Shown: positions 8,066-15,295 of the stretch, piece after piece
How the letters are laid out: each line of letters begins with the position of its first letter
Position numbering within the stretch: the first letter of the stretch is position 1
Assembly (NCBI GenBank): GCA_007127615.1
Contig: SKZB01000155.1
Location: 1-15,320 of the forward strand
Reading direction: 5' to 3'
Source: Phycisphaerales bacterium
Lineage (GTDB): Bacteria > Planctomycetota > Phycisphaerae > Phycisphaerales > SM1A02
DNA: 15,320 nt
The notes under the pieces: model-generated
Told to the model about the DNA's origin: nothing
What the model saw: the letters and a program-made list of their open reading frames with translations, nothing else
Databases searched by the model: none
Made by a program: the position numbers and the translations under genes

Positions 8066-8204
8066 GGTCGGTCATCTCGGATCGTCATCATCGACCCATG
8101 GCGATCGATTCGACGGTACGCGGGCACGATTCCAGAATGGACCCGGCGGCTTCGCCCCTTTCGGGATCGGCTCCACGCCCAATCGATCTCCCGGGCGGCA
8201 CCGA

Positions 8205-9152
8205 TTACGATTCGTCTCTCAATTTCCGGAGGGCTTGATTGAGTGATTCGTGCTCGTCGTCACTGACCGTGGGATAACGCAGTTTCAACTTTCGAATCGC
8301 GCTGGTGATGTATTCTGCCACGAGCGCCCGCGCGACCCATTTCTGGTCAGCCGGAATGATGTGCCACGGTGCCCAGTCGGTGCTGGTCGCACTGATCGAG
8401 TCCTCGAAAGCGCGCCGGTAGGCCTCCCAGTGCTCGCGTTCCGCCACGTCGGAAGTCGAGAACTTCCAGTGCTTCTCCGGGTCCTCGAGCCGTTTGATGA
8501 ACCGCTTCTTCTGTTCATCACGCGAGATGTTCAGGTAGAACTTCAGGATCAGCGTTCCGTTCCGCGCCAGGTGATGCTCAAAGGCGTTGATATCCTCGTA
8601 CCGCTGCTTCCAGAAGGTCTCGTTGATGGAGTCGGCCGGATAGACCGCCGGATCCAACAGATGCGGATGAACCCGGACGATCAGCGTTTCTTCGTAGTGC
8701 GATCGATTGAAAATGACAATTTCCCCGCGCGCGGGAACGGCGTTCATGTGTCGCCAGAGAAAGGGACGGCGCCGTTCCGCCTCGGTGGGGACCTTGAACG
8801 AGACCACCCGGCAACCCTGCGGATTGACGCCGCGCATCACGTGTTTGATCGTGCCGTCCTTGCCCGATGCGTCGATCCCCTGAAGAATGATCAGGACGCC
8901 GCGCGTGGCGCTGGCCCACAGCAGTTCCTGAGCCTCGGCGAGTTCACCGGTGTTCTTCTCCAGGATGGCCGCCGCTCTCTCACGCACGGCCCCTTTGCCG
9001 AGCTCACGCAGCTCATCGGTCTGCGCCCAACCGGGATCGAAGTCTCCAAGTCGGACCCTGGTCCCCGGCGCGATGCGAAGCTGGTTCAGAATCTCATCTC
9101 GGATCACGCTGCAGAATCCCCTTTTGAATGCGGACCACGCGGTACGATCCAT
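8205..9152 (-). CDS. ppk2: PPK2-family polyphosphate kinase
   Basis: Cytoplasmic enzyme that transfers phosphate between polyphosphate and a nucleotide. The product is 315 residues, near the usual length for single-domain PPK2. The P-loop is GIDASGKDGTI (about 92-102, with D94 and K98). The second nucleotide-binding segment is GEIVIFNRSHYEETL (about 143-157). The lid region is RFIKRLEDPEKHWKFS (about 217-232), and the conserved STDWAPWHIIPADQKW follows at about 257-272. All expected key residues are present. Whether it prefers AMP, ADP or both cannot be read safely; the sequence resembles the PPK2 members known to work toward ADP/AMP phosphorylation. The ATG at 9152 has no Shine-Dalgarno sequence. 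An in-frame GTG at 9107 is preceded by AGGGGA at 9-nt spacing and would give 300 residues. Confidence 0.93.
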   Translation of the reverse strand: MDRTAWSAFKRGFCSVIRDEILNQLRIAPGTRVRLGDFDPGWAQTDELRELGKGAVRERAAAILEKNTGELAEAQELLWASATRGVLIILQGIDASGKDGTIKHVMRGVNPQGCRVVSFKVPTEAERRRPFLWRHMNAVPARGEIVIFNRSHYEETLIVRVHPHLLDPAVYPADSINETFWKQRYEDINAFEHHLARNGTLILKFYLNISRDEQKKRFIKRLEDPEKHWKFSTSDVAEREHWEAYRRAFEDSISATSTDWAPWHIIPADQKWVARALVAEYITSAIRKLKLRYPTVSDDEHESLNQALRKLRDES

Positions 9153-9170
9153 TCAAGTCGCACCATTCAA
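9149..9170 (-). repeat. CCATTCAAG direct repeat across the ppk2 start
   Basis: CCATTCAAG occurs at 9149-9157 and again at 9162-9170, a 13-bp period. On the ppk2 strand each copy reads CTTGAATGG, so the annotated ATG and an out-of-frame ATG 13 bases upstream have identical surroundings. Confidence 0.5.
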
Positions 9171-9488
9171 GATCGTGTCGCGCGACATTGTCACCGAAAA
9201 TGGTTGCTCCGGCGAATCGCCTTCAACCCCTCCACGGCTCCAGCCGAGGCAGGGTCTGCGCTGATCCGCACCGCTCTGGATTCTTCCCTACCGCCCGAGG
9301 CCAACGGAGCGTGAGACGGATCACGGCTTCAGGGACCCTCCGTCCTCGGATCATCCCCGCTCTCACCCTTCGGCCGACGGCCGTGTTAATCCGGCGGCTT
9401 CCGTCTCTCCGACGTGATCGCGCCCCGCCCATGATTCCGCGTCGTTTCGGCGATTCTGGAGAGGGTTTGCGCGCCGCAGGCCGAGGGT
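9153..9488. other. 336-bp intergenic region between ppk2 and the response-regulator gene
   Basis: No convincing gene is seen on either strand; frames that are open here give Arg/Pro-rich, low-complexity products. The region holds the upstream sequence of ppk2 and the downstream sequence of the response-regulator gene. No hairpin with a T-tract is visible. The identifiable structures are a CCATTCAAG direct repeat and a TGTCGCGCGACA palindrome, both close to the ppk2 start. Confidence 0.6.
9176..9187. promoter_or_regulatory. Perfect 12-bp palindrome upstream of ppk2
   Basis: TGTCGCGCGACA is perfectly self-complementary and lies 23 nt before the ppk2 ATG. The position suits a repressor operator or a stem in the leader. 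No conserved partner regulator is nearby, so the role is unknown. Confidence 0.35.
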
Positions 9489-10070
9489 TCAGTACACCAC
9501 CGCGTGGGCCTGTTCGATGGCGTCGATGACCTGACGCACGCTGAAGGGCTTCTTGAGCACGCCGTCGAAACCGTGCTGCTTGAGCTGCATCATCTGCCCG
9601 TCGGTGAGCTTGCCGGTCGTGGCGATCACCTTGACGATGGCGAGATCATCGTTCTGGCGAAGCGTTTTGCAGATCGCGCGGGCATCGGTTTCGGTGAGGT
9701 GAACATCGAAAAGCATCACATGCGGCCGATACCGTTCGCATTCGACCCCGGCGGCAAAGATGTTGTTGCAGGTATGGATGTCGTAGTTGGTCTGTTCCCG
9801 GAGGATATCGCGCAGGGTATTGGTCACCTCTTCATCGCCATCGACGATGAGGACGCGCGTGGTGCCGGTCATCAGTCCGTCCATGGGGATGCCGTGGCTC
9901 TTCATGAACTTCATGAGGTTCGCCACGGGAATGCGCCGGTCCTTGGAGCCCGGGATGCGATAGCCCTTGAGCTGCCCGGAATCGAACCACTTGCTGACGG
10001 TTCGCGAAGCGACATTGCAGATTTTCGCGACCTCACCGGTTGTCAGAACATCTTTCTCGTGCTGGTTCAT
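9489..10070 (-). CDS. Response regulator with N-terminal HTH and C-terminal receiver domain
   Basis: A 193-residue cytoplasmic regulator with the domains in reverse of the common order. Residues about 9-55 form an excisionase/MerR-like helix-turn-helix (LTTGEVAKICNVASRTVSKW, then GYRIPGSKDRRIPVANLMKF). Residues about 70-190 form a receiver domain: TRVLIVDGDEE carries the acidic pocket (D77, D79, E80), D122 in MLFDVHL is the likely phospho-acceptor, T151 in IATTGK and K174 in LKKPF complete the switch set. All five conserved positions are intact, so it should be phosphorylatable. No histidine kinase is encoded in this window. A good Shine-Dalgarno GAGGA (10076-10080) lies 5 nt before the ATG. 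The target genes are unknown. Confidence 0.9.
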   Translation of the reverse strand: MNQHEKDVLTTGEVAKICNVASRTVSKWFDSGQLKGYRIPGSKDRRIPVANLMKFMKSHGIPMDGLMTGTTRVLIVDGDEEVTNTLRDILREQTNYDIHTCNNIFAAGVECERYRPHVMLFDVHLTETDARAICKTLRQNDDLAIVKVIATTGKLTDGQMMQLKQHGFDGVLKKPFSVRQVIDAIEQAHAVVY

Positions 10071-10232
10071 CGGAATCCTCGCGTAAGTGCCACCGCTTCG
10101 GGACGGAGATTCTGCTCCGCCGCCCCTGCAGGATCGGATGATTGTGCGGACTGATTCAGCGCGGGACCCGAGGGGCGCGGAAAAGGGCGCAATTCCCGTT
10201 GTGATCGAAGGTTATCGCTCAGTCGCGGCGCG

Positions 10233-11315
10233 CTACCGGACGCTGGAGTCGGCCCGGGCGTCCGCCGCCGCCACCGCGTCGAGGAAGCGATCGACATCCG
10301 CCTCGGCGCTGTCGAAGCTGGCCATCAGGCGAACGAGGACCGTGCCGTCCGGCCGGGGCGACTCGAACGCGTAGTAGCCGTGCCCGTCGTTGCGAAGGTG
10401 CGTATCGATCCGCGCGGGCAGACGCACGAACACGGCGTTGGCTTCAACGGAGAACGCCGGGGTGAGTCCGGTGCGCTCCAGCCCGATCGCGAGCCGCTGC
10501 GCCATGGCGTTGGCGCGGCCGGCGTGGCGCAACCACGCGCCATCCGTCAGCGTTGCGGCGAAGGGGGCGCTGACGAATCGGTGCTTGCTCAAGAGGTGCC
10601 CCGTGCCTTTGCGGTGAAACGGGAAGGTTCGCACCGCGTTCTCGTAGGCCCGGCCGTCATTCTGCGGAAAGAACAACACGGCCTCTCCGAACGCCAGGCC
10701 GTTCTTGGTTCCGCCGAAACTCAGCGCATCGACGCCCGCCTCATTGACGAGTTCCCGCGGTTCGCAGCCGAGCGACGCCACGGCATTGGCGAACCGCGCG
10801 CCGTCCATATGCAGCCGAAATCCCATGGCGCGAGCCGTTTCCGCCAGCGCCCGGACATCCCCCGGGGTGTACACCGTGCCGAACTCCGTCGCGTTGGAGA
10901 TGCTCACCACGCCCGGCTGGGGGTGGTGGACATCGCCCCGTGCGCCGATCGCAGCCGGAACGAGATCTTCGGGTCTCAGCTTCGACTCGTCGGTGCGGAC
11001 CACGCTGACGCGGCAGTGCGTGATGCGCTCCGGCGCGGTCGATTCATCGAAGTTGTAGTGACTGTTGGCGTGACAGATCACCTGCTGCCAGGGGTCGGTC
11101 AGGGCGGCAATCGCGAGGGTGTTCGCCGCGGTTCCGGTCGCGACGAAGAAGACCGCGGTTTCGGGGCCGAAGATACGGCGGAAGGATTCGACGGCGGCGA
11201 TCGTGTACTGATCGTCCCCGTAGCCGATCTGATGTCCGCCTGCGTGGGCGGCGTTGACCGCCCGGAGCGCTTCGGGGCAGAGGCCGGCGTTGTTGTCGCT
11301 GCGAAAGCTGCGCAT
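10233..11315 (-). CDS. Threonine-aldolase-family PLP-dependent lyase
   Basis: Fold-type I PLP enzyme of the low-specificity threonine aldolase / beta-eliminating lyase family, expected to cleave L-threonine or L-allo-threonine to glycine and acetaldehyde. The product is 360 residues. Seen: the typical N-terminus MRSFRSDNNAG, GYGDDQYT, the PLP phosphate-binding region FFVATGTAANTLAI, the cofactor-contacting HMDGARFANAVA with D171, and the Schiff-base lysine K204 in SFGGTKNG. ATG 11315 is preferred because family members begin with (F/L)RSDN, and because TACGCT lies 6 nt upstream. A GTG at 11372, overlapping the CBS-gene stop by 4 nt (GTGA), would add 19 residues. The exact substrate could differ, since this subgroup is broad. 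Confidence 0.87.
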   Translation of the reverse strand: MRSFRSDNNAGLCPEALRAVNAAHAGGHQIGYGDDQYTIAAVESFRRIFGPETAVFFVATGTAANTLAIAALTDPWQQVICHANSHYNFDESTAPERITHCRVSVVRTDESKLRPEDLVPAAIGARGDVHHPQPGVVSISNATEFGTVYTPGDVRALAETARAMGFRLHMDGARFANAVASLGCEPRELVNEAGVDALSFGGTKNGLAFGEAVLFFPQNDGRAYENAVRTFPFHRKGTGHLLSKHRFVSAPFAATLTDGAWLRHAGRANAMAQRLAIGLERTGLTPAFSVEANAVFVRLPARIDTHLRNDGHGYYAFESPRPDGTVLVRLMASFDSAEADVDRFLDAVAAADARADSSVR

Positions 11316-11321
11316 GCTTAG

Positions 11322-11327
11322 AGCGTA
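11322..11327 (-). promoter_or_regulatory. Candidate -10 hexamer for the aldolase gene
   Basis: TACGCT on the minus strand ends 6 nt before the ATG at 11315, with no Shine-Dalgarno sequence and no good -35 box. It would allow a leaderless transcript separate from any read-through from the CBS gene. Confidence 0.3.
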
Positions 11328-11368
11328 GCGGACTGACGGGGCTGGAGACAGTCGCCCGTCCGATTCAC

Positions 11369-11806
11369 TCACGCGGCATCGCTGCCGGTTTCTTCGCAGA
11401 AGCGGCAGTAGCGGAGCAGATCGCGCCAGGTCACGATCCCGATCGGCACATGCCGGGGATTCACCACCGGCAGGCAGGAGACTTCGTTCTCCACGACCAG
11501 TGCGGCGGCATCCTGCACGGCCATCGACCCGGTCCCCACCACGGGACGGCGACGCATGACCTGATGAACGCGCTTGTTCAGGGTGTTGAGGTCCTGCGCC
11601 CGTTCCATGCGGATGTTGCCGATAAAAGGGCTGATGTTCTTCAGGAGGTCGCGATCGGACAGCACCCCGACGAGCCGGCCGGCGCTGGTCACCAGCACGT
11701 GATGGAAGTGGTGCACATCAAAGATATCGCGCACCCGCTCGAGGGTGTCGTCCAGATCGACCGTCACCACATCACGGGTCATGATCTCTCCGAGCGTCAT
11801 CGACAT
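11369..11806 (-). CDS. Two-CBS-domain protein
   Basis: A 145-residue soluble protein made of a tandem CBS (Bateman) pair, a module that binds adenosine nucleotides or related ligands and usually acts as a sensor. CBS 1 spans about 5-60 (LGEIMTRDVVTVDLDDTLER, then HHVLVTSAGRLVGVLSDRDLL). CBS 2 spans about 80-136 (VHQVMRRRPVVGTGSM, then SCLPVVNPRHVPIGIVTWRDLL). It ends with RYCRFCEETGSDAA, which holds two cysteines. No effector domain is fused. ATG 11806 is chosen because AAAGG lies 8 nt upstream and because it places the first domain at the usual distance from the N-terminus; in-frame ATGs at 11827, 11836 and 11914 would add residues unlike the family. Its stop is close to, or overlaps, the start of the aldolase gene, so co-transcription is likely. 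Confidence 0.85.
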   Translation of the reverse strand: MSMTLGEIMTRDVVTVDLDDTLERVRDIFDVHHFHHVLVTSAGRLVGVLSDRDLLKNISPFIGNIRMERAQDLNTLNKRVHQVMRRRPVVGTGSMAVQDAAALVVENEVSCLPVVNPRHVPIGIVTWRDLLRYCRFCEETGSDAA

Positions 11807-11914
11807 CACGCGTGCCTTTCTGACCATTGGGGTCATGTCACTATCGACCGAAAACACGCTCCGGTTGAGCGGACCAGAGCGCACATTTTCACCGGCGTGC
11901 CGAACCGCCGCCAT

Positions 11915-13474
11915 TTATCGTCCGGATCGATCCAGCCCATGTTGCTTGAGATACGCCCGTTGTTCGGGGTACCACCGCCGAGCCATCAGGTCGTCGATGT
12001 TGTTGTGATTCGCCCACGGATGCATATGGACGTAGCCCGGCCGTTTTTCGCCGTCCCGGTGTTCCTCAATCATGGCGGCGAAGCGATCGACCGCGCGGTT
12101 GAGGTAATAACAATCCCGCGCGCCGCAGACCAGGCGCACGCGCTCGCTCACGATCGGGCCGTATTTTTCCCAGTTCTCGCCCACCCGGCGCGTGATATCG
12201 AACGGCTTCCAGTGTTCGACGACTTCCCGATTGATCCGGCCGGTCTTGGGATCGAACATCCGCTTCGGATAGCCCGTTTCGGGATCGCGCGGTGAGAACA
12301 TGGCCATCCAGGCGTCCCACTGCTGGCCGGACCTGCCGGCGGGATGCATCGCGTATTCAACGAGAACTTCCTGCCGGACGGTCATGGCGATGACTTCCCT
12401 GCCTTCACGCGTGCGCATTCGGTACGACGGCGTCTCCTCGCCGTTCGGCATGACGTACATGCTCTCATCCTCGTACAGATTCGTCTTCTGAAACGCGGAG
12501 AAGTCAATCGGATCCGGCGCGCTTGACCAGCAGGCGCCGAAGACCTCCGGCCAGTTGAGCTGAAGCCAGAGACTGCTCCACCCGCCGGAAGAGTGGCCGG
12601 TCACCACGCGGGCCTCGGTTTCTGAAACGAGGCGAAACTCGGACTCGAGATGCGGGATGAACTCTTCGACCAGGGCCGTGCCGCGCGGGCCGTGGTTCTC
12701 CGAATCCACGAAGCCGTGGTGGCCGAGCGGTGATTCGGGATCGAGCACGATCGTGACGAACAGCGGCACGATTGCGGCGGCGGCGGGCGAGCCGTACGTC
12801 GTGGCGTACCGTTGGGCCATCTCGTGCCGTCCGCCGAAACCCGGAATCACGTACTGCGCCGGCCACAGTACATCGGCGCGATCCTCATCGTGGTAGCCGG
12901 GCGGCAGCGCGACGCCGGCGCGGTGGTACACATCACGGCCGTAGAACTCGCTCAGCATTTCACTGCGCCATTCGACCCATTTCAGATTCTCGCGTTCTGC
13001 CGGCAGGGACGGACCGCGGACAACGTTTGACAACGTCAGCTCGAACCGGTCCTCTCGTTCCGGTGAAAGCTCAACGGTCAGAACCTCGCTGGAGAGATTC
13101 CCCGGGCCGGACTCGTGTGAACGCTCGGTTTGATCGTGATCGAACACCGCCTGCACGCGCGCCCGGCCGCCCATCTCGCGCAGGGGGCGGGGAAAGACGA
13201 AGACGCTGTCGTCGATGAGAATCGAATCTCCCGGCCCGAACCGCTCGACCGCGATTGAAGCAACCGGCTGGGGCGATGAAAAGAACGGCGCGTTCATGGG
13301 CTCGCGACGATCCCACTGCCGACCGGTTTCCGTGATGAAGAACAGAATCACCCGGCCGTCCCGCGGCGCGGCTTCCAGATCCGGATCGAGCTTCACCACG
13401 TACTGATCCGCCTGAACGGAACCGGCCGAAACAGCCATCAGACCCATCAGCACGCAGGCGGCCCATCGAGACAT
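11915..13474 (-). CDS. Secreted two-domain putative esterase (alpha/beta hydrolase)
   Basis: Predicted periplasmic or exported hydrolase of 519 residues. A signal peptide (about 1-22, ending SVQADQ) leads into an N-terminal beta-rich region (about 23-160) that I do not recognise. The C-terminal catalytic region resembles the putative-esterase / Fes-type hydrolase family. The nucleophile elbow is VTGHSSGGWSS, with S295. The probable acid is D454 in LVCGARDCYYL and the probable histidine is H490 in HPWANHNNI. The substrate is unknown; siderophore-ester, carbohydrate-ester and other esters are all possible. GGGAG (13483-13487) lies 8 nt before ATG 13474; the longer upstream in-frame extension lacks a signal peptide at its start and is rejected. 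It is transcribed away from the DUF4097-like lipoprotein gene. Confidence 0.83.
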   Translation of the reverse strand: MSRWAACVLMGLMAVSAGSVQADQYVVKLDPDLEAAPRDGRVILFFITETGRQWDRREPMNAPFFSSPQPVASIAVERFGPGDSILIDDSVFVFPRPLREMGGRARVQAVFDHDQTERSHESGPGNLSSEVLTVELSPEREDRFELTLSNVVRGPSLPAERENLKWVEWRSEMLSEFYGRDVYHRAGVALPPGYHDEDRADVLWPAQYVIPGFGGRHEMAQRYATTYGSPAAAAIVPLFVTIVLDPESPLGHHGFVDSENHGPRGTALVEEFIPHLESEFRLVSETEARVVTGHSSGGWSSLWLQLNWPEVFGACWSSAPDPIDFSAFQKTNLYEDESMYVMPNGEETPSYRMRTREGREVIAMTVRQEVLVEYAMHPAGRSGQQWDAWMAMFSPRDPETGYPKRMFDPKTGRINREVVEHWKPFDITRRVGENWEKYGPIVSERVRLVCGARDCYYLNRAVDRFAAMIEEHRDGEKRPGYVHMHPWANHNNIDDLMARRWYPEQRAYLKQHGLDRSGR

Positions 13475-13553
13475 CGGTCGAACTCCCAGGTCAGGTAAGG
13501 ATTCAGGTGAAACCGGACGAGCCCATCGCTCGCGGCGGAATGACGATTGCTGC

Positions 13554-13559
13554 ATTCTA
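13554..13559 (-). promoter_or_regulatory. Candidate -10 hexamer for the esterase gene
   Basis: TAGAAT on the minus strand matches the -10 consensus at 5 of 6 positions. It would give a leader of about 70 nt before the Shine-Dalgarno-preceded ATG at 13474. The -35 region is weak. Confidence 0.35.
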
Positions 13560-13648
13560 TCGGCACCGCCGGAGTGAAAGACCTTGATGGCGGGGCCGAA
13601 ATTCCGCGAACCGGTCTCCGGATGAAAGGCATCTGCCCAAGGGTCCGA

Positions 13649-13654
13649 TACAAT
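13649..13654 (+). promoter_or_regulatory. Candidate -10 hexamer for the DUF4097-like lipoprotein gene
   Basis: TACAAT on the plus strand matches the -10 consensus at 5 of 6 positions and would give a leader of about 145 nt. The -35 region is weak. Confidence 0.3.
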
Positions 13655-13806
13655 GCCGATCCTGACCCGGCGATTCGACGTTGCCCGTCCCGGTCGATCG
13701 GCCGATAGCAGGGACCGAAGCGTTTGTCCCGGAGAACGTGTTTCCGCAAGATGAGGTTGCTTCAACGGCCCCGCCTTCTTTTTCACCAACGCAAGGTCTT
13801 CCCGCC

Positions 13807-14622
13807 ATGATACGACTTGGAATACGACTTGGAATACAACTGGGAACACGACTGGGACGCCCGGTCCTTCTCATCCCTGCTCTGCTCCTGTTCGGTTTCA
13901 CGCTCAGCGGATGTGCCACGCGATTTCTGCAGGATGAACCGCTGGTGTTCGAGCAGGTCGGACCCGTTGAGGTGGACGTTGAATCATTCGCCGGCGATGT
14001 GCGCATTCACGCATCGGAGGAGAAGTTTTCCTCCATTCGGGTCGTCGTCCGCCGCGAAGCCGTCCACGGAACGTGGCGGGAAGGGGAAGCCGCGGCTTCG
14101 CTCGAAGATATTGATTACCACGTTGACCTCGGCGTCGGTGAATTCGGTTCCAAGCTGACGGTGCGAACTTCAACGGCCCACGCCGAGCCGCACTTTCAGC
14201 GGGCGCACGTGCGCATCACGCTGCCCGCGACCGAAGGGGTCAGAATCCGAACGAAGCACGGCTACGTTGAAGCACGGGGGGTGGCCGGCCGACTTGACCT
14301 CCAGACGTCCGAGAACGACCTTCGCGTCCTGACCAACCAGCCGCTCACCCGCGACGTGACGCTCATCACCAGCGAAGGCGATATCGATTACCGCGTGCGC
14401 GGTGAATCGCGCGGCGAGTTCGACGCGGTGACCATCGATGGGCGGATCGTGCGAAGAGTCCGGTACGGCCGGTTCATCTCCGAAGCGGGCAGTTCCTACG
14501 ACCGACTCCGCGGCCGGCTGAATGACGGCACGAACCGGGTGCGGATGCGAACCTCCGACGGCGACATCCGAATTGCCGTCGTGCACAACCCGGAACAGGT
14601 CGGCCGCCTGATCGTTGATTGA
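13807..14622 (+). CDS. DUF4097-like beta-repeat lipoprotein
   Basis: A 271-residue predicted lipoprotein. The n-region is built of four near-identical four-residue units (IRLG, IRLG, IQLG, TRLG) followed by a hydrophobic core (PVLLIPALLLFGF) and the lipobox LSGC, with the lipidated Cys at 36. The mature part is rich in short beta segments that end in G-D, such as SFAGDVRIHA, VRIRTKHGYVEARGVAGRLDL, TSEGDIDYRV and TSDGDIRIAV. This is the pattern of DUF4097-type putative adhesins with a repeated beta-strand ladder. Function is unknown. ATG 13807 is chosen because it starts the signal peptide; AAGG at 13793-13796 is a weak Shine-Dalgarno at 10-nt spacing, and upstream in-frame extension has no signal peptide. 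rlmE begins 19 nt after its stop. Confidence 0.78.
   Translation: MIRLGIRLGIQLGTRLGRPVLLIPALLLFGFTLSGCATRFLQDEPLVFEQVGPVEVDVESFAGDVRIHASEEKFSSIRVVVRREAVHGTWREGEAAASLEDIDYHVDLGVGEFGSKLTVRTSTAHAEPHFQRAHVRITLPATEGVRIRTKHGYVEARGVAGRLDLQTSENDLRVLTNQPLTRDVTLITSEGDIDYRVRGESRGEFDAVTIDGRIVRRVRYGRFISEAGSSYDRLRGRLNDGTNRVRMRTSDGDIRIAVVHNPEQVGRLIVD
13810..13857 (+). repeat. Four-copy 12-bp tandem repeat in the lipoprotein signal peptide
   Basis: Copies are ATACGACTTGGA (13810-13821), ATACGACTTGGA (13822-13833), ATACAACTGGGA (13834-13845) and ACACGACTGGGA (13846-13857). The first two are identical. A period of 12 keeps the frame, so gain or loss of copies would change the length and charge of the signal-peptide n-region by one basic four-residue unit each time. 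Confidence 0.85.
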
Positions 14623-14641
14623 CTGATTGATCCCCCGGCTC

Positions 14642-15295
14642 ATGCCCCGCGAACTGCACGACCATTTTTTCCGTGAGGCGAAACGCGAGGGCTATCGGTC
14701 GCGCGCGGCGTACAAGCTGATCGAGGTTGACGATCGACGTCACCTGCTGAAACCAGGCGATGCGGTGCTCGACTGCGGAGCGGCGCCGGGAAGCTGGCTT
14801 CAGGTCGCCGCCGATCGCGTCGGACCGAAGGGGCATGTCGTCGGGATCGACCTGAAATCAATCGACCCCGCCGGTCTGCCCGGCCATGTGCACCTGGTTG
14901 AAGGCGACCTGACGACGATGGAGGCCCGTGAACTGCTCGGCGGGATCGATGCGTTCGACGTGGTTCTCTCGGACATGGCGCCCTCCACCACCGGCGACCG
15001 GACGATCGATCATCACGGCTCCGTTCGTCTCTGCCACGCGGTCATCAATCGCTGCGGCGAGGTGCTCAAACCCGGCGGGAAAATCGCGCTCAAGGTGCTC
15101 GAAGGCGAAACGTATCCGGCGCTGATTGAACGTGCCCGGAGCTTCTTCGGCAACGTCAAGGGCTTCAAACCCAAAGCATCGCGCGATCAATCCACGGAGA
15201 TCTACCTTATCGCGGAAGACTTCACCGGTGAGTCCACGCGCCCCCGGAACACCGCAACGAACAAGCCCCGGCCCCGCGGCTGGGGCGCCTCGTGA
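14642..15295 (+). CDS. rlmE: 23S rRNA (uridine-2'-O-)-methyltransferase RlmE
   Basis: FtsJ/RrmJ-type methyltransferase that uses S-adenosylmethionine to methylate a uridine ribose in 23S rRNA of the large subunit. The product is 217 residues, close to the usual length (E. coli RlmE is about 209). The N-terminal SRAAYKL carries the first catalytic lysine (K25). The SAM-binding motif is DCGAAPGSW (44-52). D111 lies in LSDMAPSTTG, K151 in IALKVLEGE and E186 in STEIYLIA, so the K-D-K-E catalytic tetrad is complete. ATG 14642 is chosen over an upstream TTG at 14627. No Shine-Dalgarno is visible, and the gene starts 19 nt after the lipoprotein stop, so translation may depend on coupling. The C-terminal tail after about 195 is basic and not conserved. 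Confidence 0.95.
   Translation: MPRELHDHFFREAKREGYRSRAAYKLIEVDDRRHLLKPGDAVLDCGAAPGSWLQVAADRVGPKGHVVGIDLKSIDPAGLPGHVHLVEGDLTTMEARELLGGIDAFDVVLSDMAPSTTGDRTIDHHGSVRLCHAVINRCGEVLKPGGKIALKVLEGETYPALIERARSFFGNVKGFKPKASRDQSTEIYLIAEDFTGESTRPRNTATNKPRPRGWGAS

Larger units (their letters stand above)
13475..13806. other. 332-bp divergent intergenic region with candidate -10 boxes
   Basis: The region lies between the esterase gene (minus) and the DUF4097-like lipoprotein gene (plus) and should hold both promoters. TAGAAT on the minus strand (13554-13559) and TACAAT on the plus strand (13649-13654) each match 5 of 6 bases of the -10 consensus. They are about 90 bp apart and face outward. Neither has a strong -35 hexamer at the right spacing. 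A 33-codon frame begins with ATG at 13653, but no ribosome binding site supports it. Confidence 0.45.

Noticed and set aside
8250..9314. 354-codon plus-strand frame antisense to ppk2
   Set aside because: PPK2 is certain from its P-loop and lid motifs; the plus-strand product is low in recognisable features and contains no conserved motif.
9128..9529. 133-codon plus-strand frame across the 9153-9488 gap
   Set aside because: The product is Arg/Pro/Ser-rich and low in complexity, and the frame overlaps the starts and ends of two supported genes.
10380..11321. 313-codon plus-strand frame antisense to the aldolase
   Set aside because: The minus-strand gene has full PLP-enzyme motifs. The plus-strand product is an Arg/Gly-rich shadow.
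11915..13849. Longer 644-codon version of the esterase gene
   Set aside because: The extra 125 residues precede a clear signal peptide at 13474 with its own GGGAG, and they overlap the divergent promoter region and the tandem-repeat lipoprotein start.
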